Origin: Candidatus Faecivivens stercorigallinarum
Lineage (GTDB): Bacteria; Bacillota; Clostridia; Oscillospirales; Ruminococcaceae
DNA: 15,558 bases
Direction of reading: 5' to 3'
Assembly (NCBI GenBank): GCA_018715465.1
Contig: DVLN01000178.1
Span: 1 to 15,558 of the forward strand
The position numbers and the translations under genes were made by a program. Under the pieces are notes generated by a model, which made no database searches, was not told the DNA's origin, and saw only the letters and a list, made by a program, of their open reading frames with translations. This document shows positions 15,028-15,558 of the stretch, piece after piece. How positions within the stretch are numbered: position 1 is the stretch's first letter; each line of letters opens with the position of its first letter.

Positions 15028-15558
15028 TCAGCCTTTTTTCAGCTTGCCCGCGATCAGACCAGAAACTCCGTTGAGCAGCAGCACCAGTACCAGCAGCACG
15101 ACTGCAACGGCATAGGCCTTGTTGATATAAAGTCCTTCATTCGCAAGCAGGTACATATGTACCGCAAGGGTACGGCCGGAACTGGTCAGGCCGGACGCAA
15201 TATCGCCAACAGTGCCTGCGGTAAAGATCAGCGCCGCAGTTTCACCGACAATTCTGCCGATACTCAGAATGACACCCGAAAGTATGCCGGGAACAGCCGA
15301 AGGCAGTACCAGCTTGAAAATGGTGCGGCATTTGCCGGCACCAAGCCCGAAGCTGCCTTCACGGTAGCTGTCCGGAACAGCAAGCAGTGCTTCTTCGGTG
15401 GTGCGCATGACCAGCGGCAGAATCATAATCGCAAGGGTCAGACCGCCGGACAAAATGGAATAACCCATCTTGATGGCGACGTTAAAGCAGAGATATCCGA
15501 AAAGGCCGTAAATAATCGACGGGATACCTGAAAGGGTCTCGGTGGTCAGACGGATAAT
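15028..15558 (-). CDS. pstA: phosphate ABC transporter permease PstA (5' part beyond window)
   Basis: The permease frame is open to the right edge and ends at TGA 15028-15030, giving 176 C-terminal residues; the true start is outside the window. The visible part begins with IIRLTTETLSGIPSIIYGLFG, matching the characteristic PstA loop. It continues through several membrane segments, including the EAA-like loop EALLAVPDSYREGSFGLGAGKCRTIFKLVLPSA shape that docks onto PstB. The protein ends in a basic KLKKG tail. It is followed by pstB. pstC and pstS are expected further right, by analogy. Confidence 0.93.
   Translation of the reverse strand: MIRLTTETLSGIPSIIYGLFGYLCFNVAIKMGYSILSGGLTLAIMILPLVMRTTEEALLAVPDSYREGSFGLGAGKCRTIFKLVLPSAVPGILSGVILSIGRIVGETAALIFTAGTVGDIASGLTSSGRTLAVHMYLLANEGLYINKAYAVAVVLLVLVLLLNGVSGLIAGKLKKG

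Overview
The window comes from a spore-forming, low-to-mid-GC Gram-positive bacterium, most likely a Clostridia member of the Oscillospiraceae/Ruminococcaceae type. This rests on a spoIIR sporulation gene, Bacillus-type Pho boxes, GGAGG-type ribosome binding sites, a PhoP/PhoR-type two-component pair and the clostridial character of most predicted proteins. The taxonomic call is inference. Only the first gene is on the + strand; everything else is read leftwards.

Left part (1-2350): a small SLOG-family protein on the + strand converges on a flavodoxin gene. The flavodoxin has a long upstream region with a well-formed promoter and three copies of a palindromic operator-like motif, one of them inside a 13+13 bp perfect inverted repeat. 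That region also holds an open frame without a standard start. Next is a P-loop kinase-like protein of unknown function, with its own promoter, structured leader and terminator.

Middle part (2470-7100): three genes, DUF362/ferredoxin protein, ispE (isoprenoid precursor kinase) and spoIIR (sporulation signal), follow one another and may be cotranscribed. Upstream of them is a tightly coupled lrp-like regulator and PLP aminotransferase pair, with a promoter and an intrinsic terminator.

Right part (7181-15558): a phosphate-homeostasis cluster. In the direction of transcription it runs pstA (cut by the window edge), pstB, phoU, a Na/Pi cotransporter-PhoU fusion gene broken by a one-base frameshift, an intact paralogue of the same gene, then a PhoP-type response regulator and PhoR-type histidine kinase. 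Each of the two tandem transporter genes has its own Pho box array: four hexamers spaced exactly 11 bp, just upstream of a -10 element. The set therefore combines sensor-regulator, ABC importer, PhoU brake and two Na/Pi carriers. Restoring one base in the frameshifted copy gives exactly the 585-residue length of its neighbour.

No RNA genes, insertion sequences, CRISPR arrays or phage genes were recognised. The most noteworthy items are the duplicated transporter with its frameshift and duplicated Pho promoters, the multi-copy operator upstream of flavodoxin, and a pair of related hairpin elements with a compensatory base-pair change between pstB and phoU.
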